Below the pieces are notes generated by a model. That model saw only the letters and a list, made by a program, of their open reading frames with translations. It was not told the DNA's origin and did no database searches. From AM-2324 sp042091035 (GTDB taxonomy: Bacteria > Bacteroidota > Bacteroidia > Chitinophagales > Saprospiraceae): a stretch of 6,974 bases of DNA. Numbering within the stretch: position 1 is the first letter of the stretch; the number at the start of each line of letters is the position of its first letter. The stretch is taken from assembly GCA_042091035.1 (NCBI GenBank), contig JBELIG010000171.1, positions 1-6,974 of the forward strand, given 5' to 3'. Shown here in pieces: positions 6,805-6,974 of the stretch. The translations under genes and the position numbers were made by a program.

Positions 6805-6974
6805 ATGCTAAAAGCCAAAAAAATGAAAGCACTACTCCTCAACATCCTCTCCTTCCTGTTTTTTTTTCAAATAGTGGCGCAAGATAGTGATCCTTATCTG
6901 GACTATTTTCATCAGAATGTCGAAAAAAGCATAGATCAGAGGCGCTTTAACTACGATGACATCGTAAATACTAT
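6805..6974 (+). CDS. Exported protein of unknown function, 3'-truncated by the window edge
   Basis: The frame is open from the ATG at 6805 to the window end (56 complete codons). The N-terminus is a clear Sec signal peptide: basic start (MLKAKKMK), hydrophobic core (ALLLNILSFLFFFQ) and a likely signal peptidase I cut at IVA|QDSD after residue 25, again leaving Gln. There is no lipobox cysteine. A second in-frame ATG at 6823 (codon 7) is an equally possible start, with 19 residues before the cut. About 31 residues of mature protein are visible (DPYLDYFHQNVEKSIDQRRF and on), polar and probably helical; I do not recognise a family. It is transcribed away from the aldehyde dehydrogenase gene from a 60-base spacer. 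That this is a real gene is likely from the signal peptide and from Bacteroidota-like codon use, although the family is unknown. Confidence 0.72.
   Translation, partial: MLKAKKMKALLLNILSFLFFFQIVAQDSDPYLDYFHQNVEKSIDQRRFNYDDIVNT

Overview
The window looks like an ordinary chromosomal segment from a member of the Bacteroidota. The support for this is an AlaRS of Bacteroidota type, AT-rich DNA, starts with no clear Shine-Dalgarno sequence, and two exported proteins whose predicted signal peptidase sites leave an N-terminal glutamine (...QA|QI and ...VA|QD), as is common in that phylum. The class cannot be fixed from the sequence alone; a Cytophagales- or Saprospiria-like organism is a guess. I see no tRNA, rRNA, CRISPR array, insertion sequence, integrase or phage gene.

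Layout, left to right. (1) A 5'-truncated alaS (+) reaches from the window edge to 2538 and ends in a strong intrinsic terminator at about 2556-2595. (2) A DUF389 membrane protein gene (+, 2671-4077) follows after 132 bases. Its product has a predicted seven-helix core and a large, probably periplasmic, C-terminal domain with a helical, possibly coiled-coil stretch. (3) A CatA-type O-acetyltransferase gene (-, 4078-4701) meets it tail to tail with no base between the two stop codons. (4) A small exported protein of unknown function (+, about 4835-5347) is divergent from the acetyltransferase gene. It ends in a GAAA-loop hairpin terminator that also serves the next gene. (5) An aldehyde dehydrogenase gene of the succinate-semialdehyde dehydrogenase (Sad/YneI) type (-, 5377-6744) comes next. 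(6) The window ends in the first 56 codons of another exported protein (+, from 6805).

The genes sit as single transcription units in alternating or convergent orientation. No two adjacent genes form an obvious operon, and nothing indicates that they act in a shared pathway. There is no gene-free stretch longer than about 135 bases. I did not find a new multi-gene system. The points most worth a second look are the periplasmic domain of the DUF389 protein, the altered acceptor-site region of the CatA-like enzyme, and the zero-gap convergent junction.
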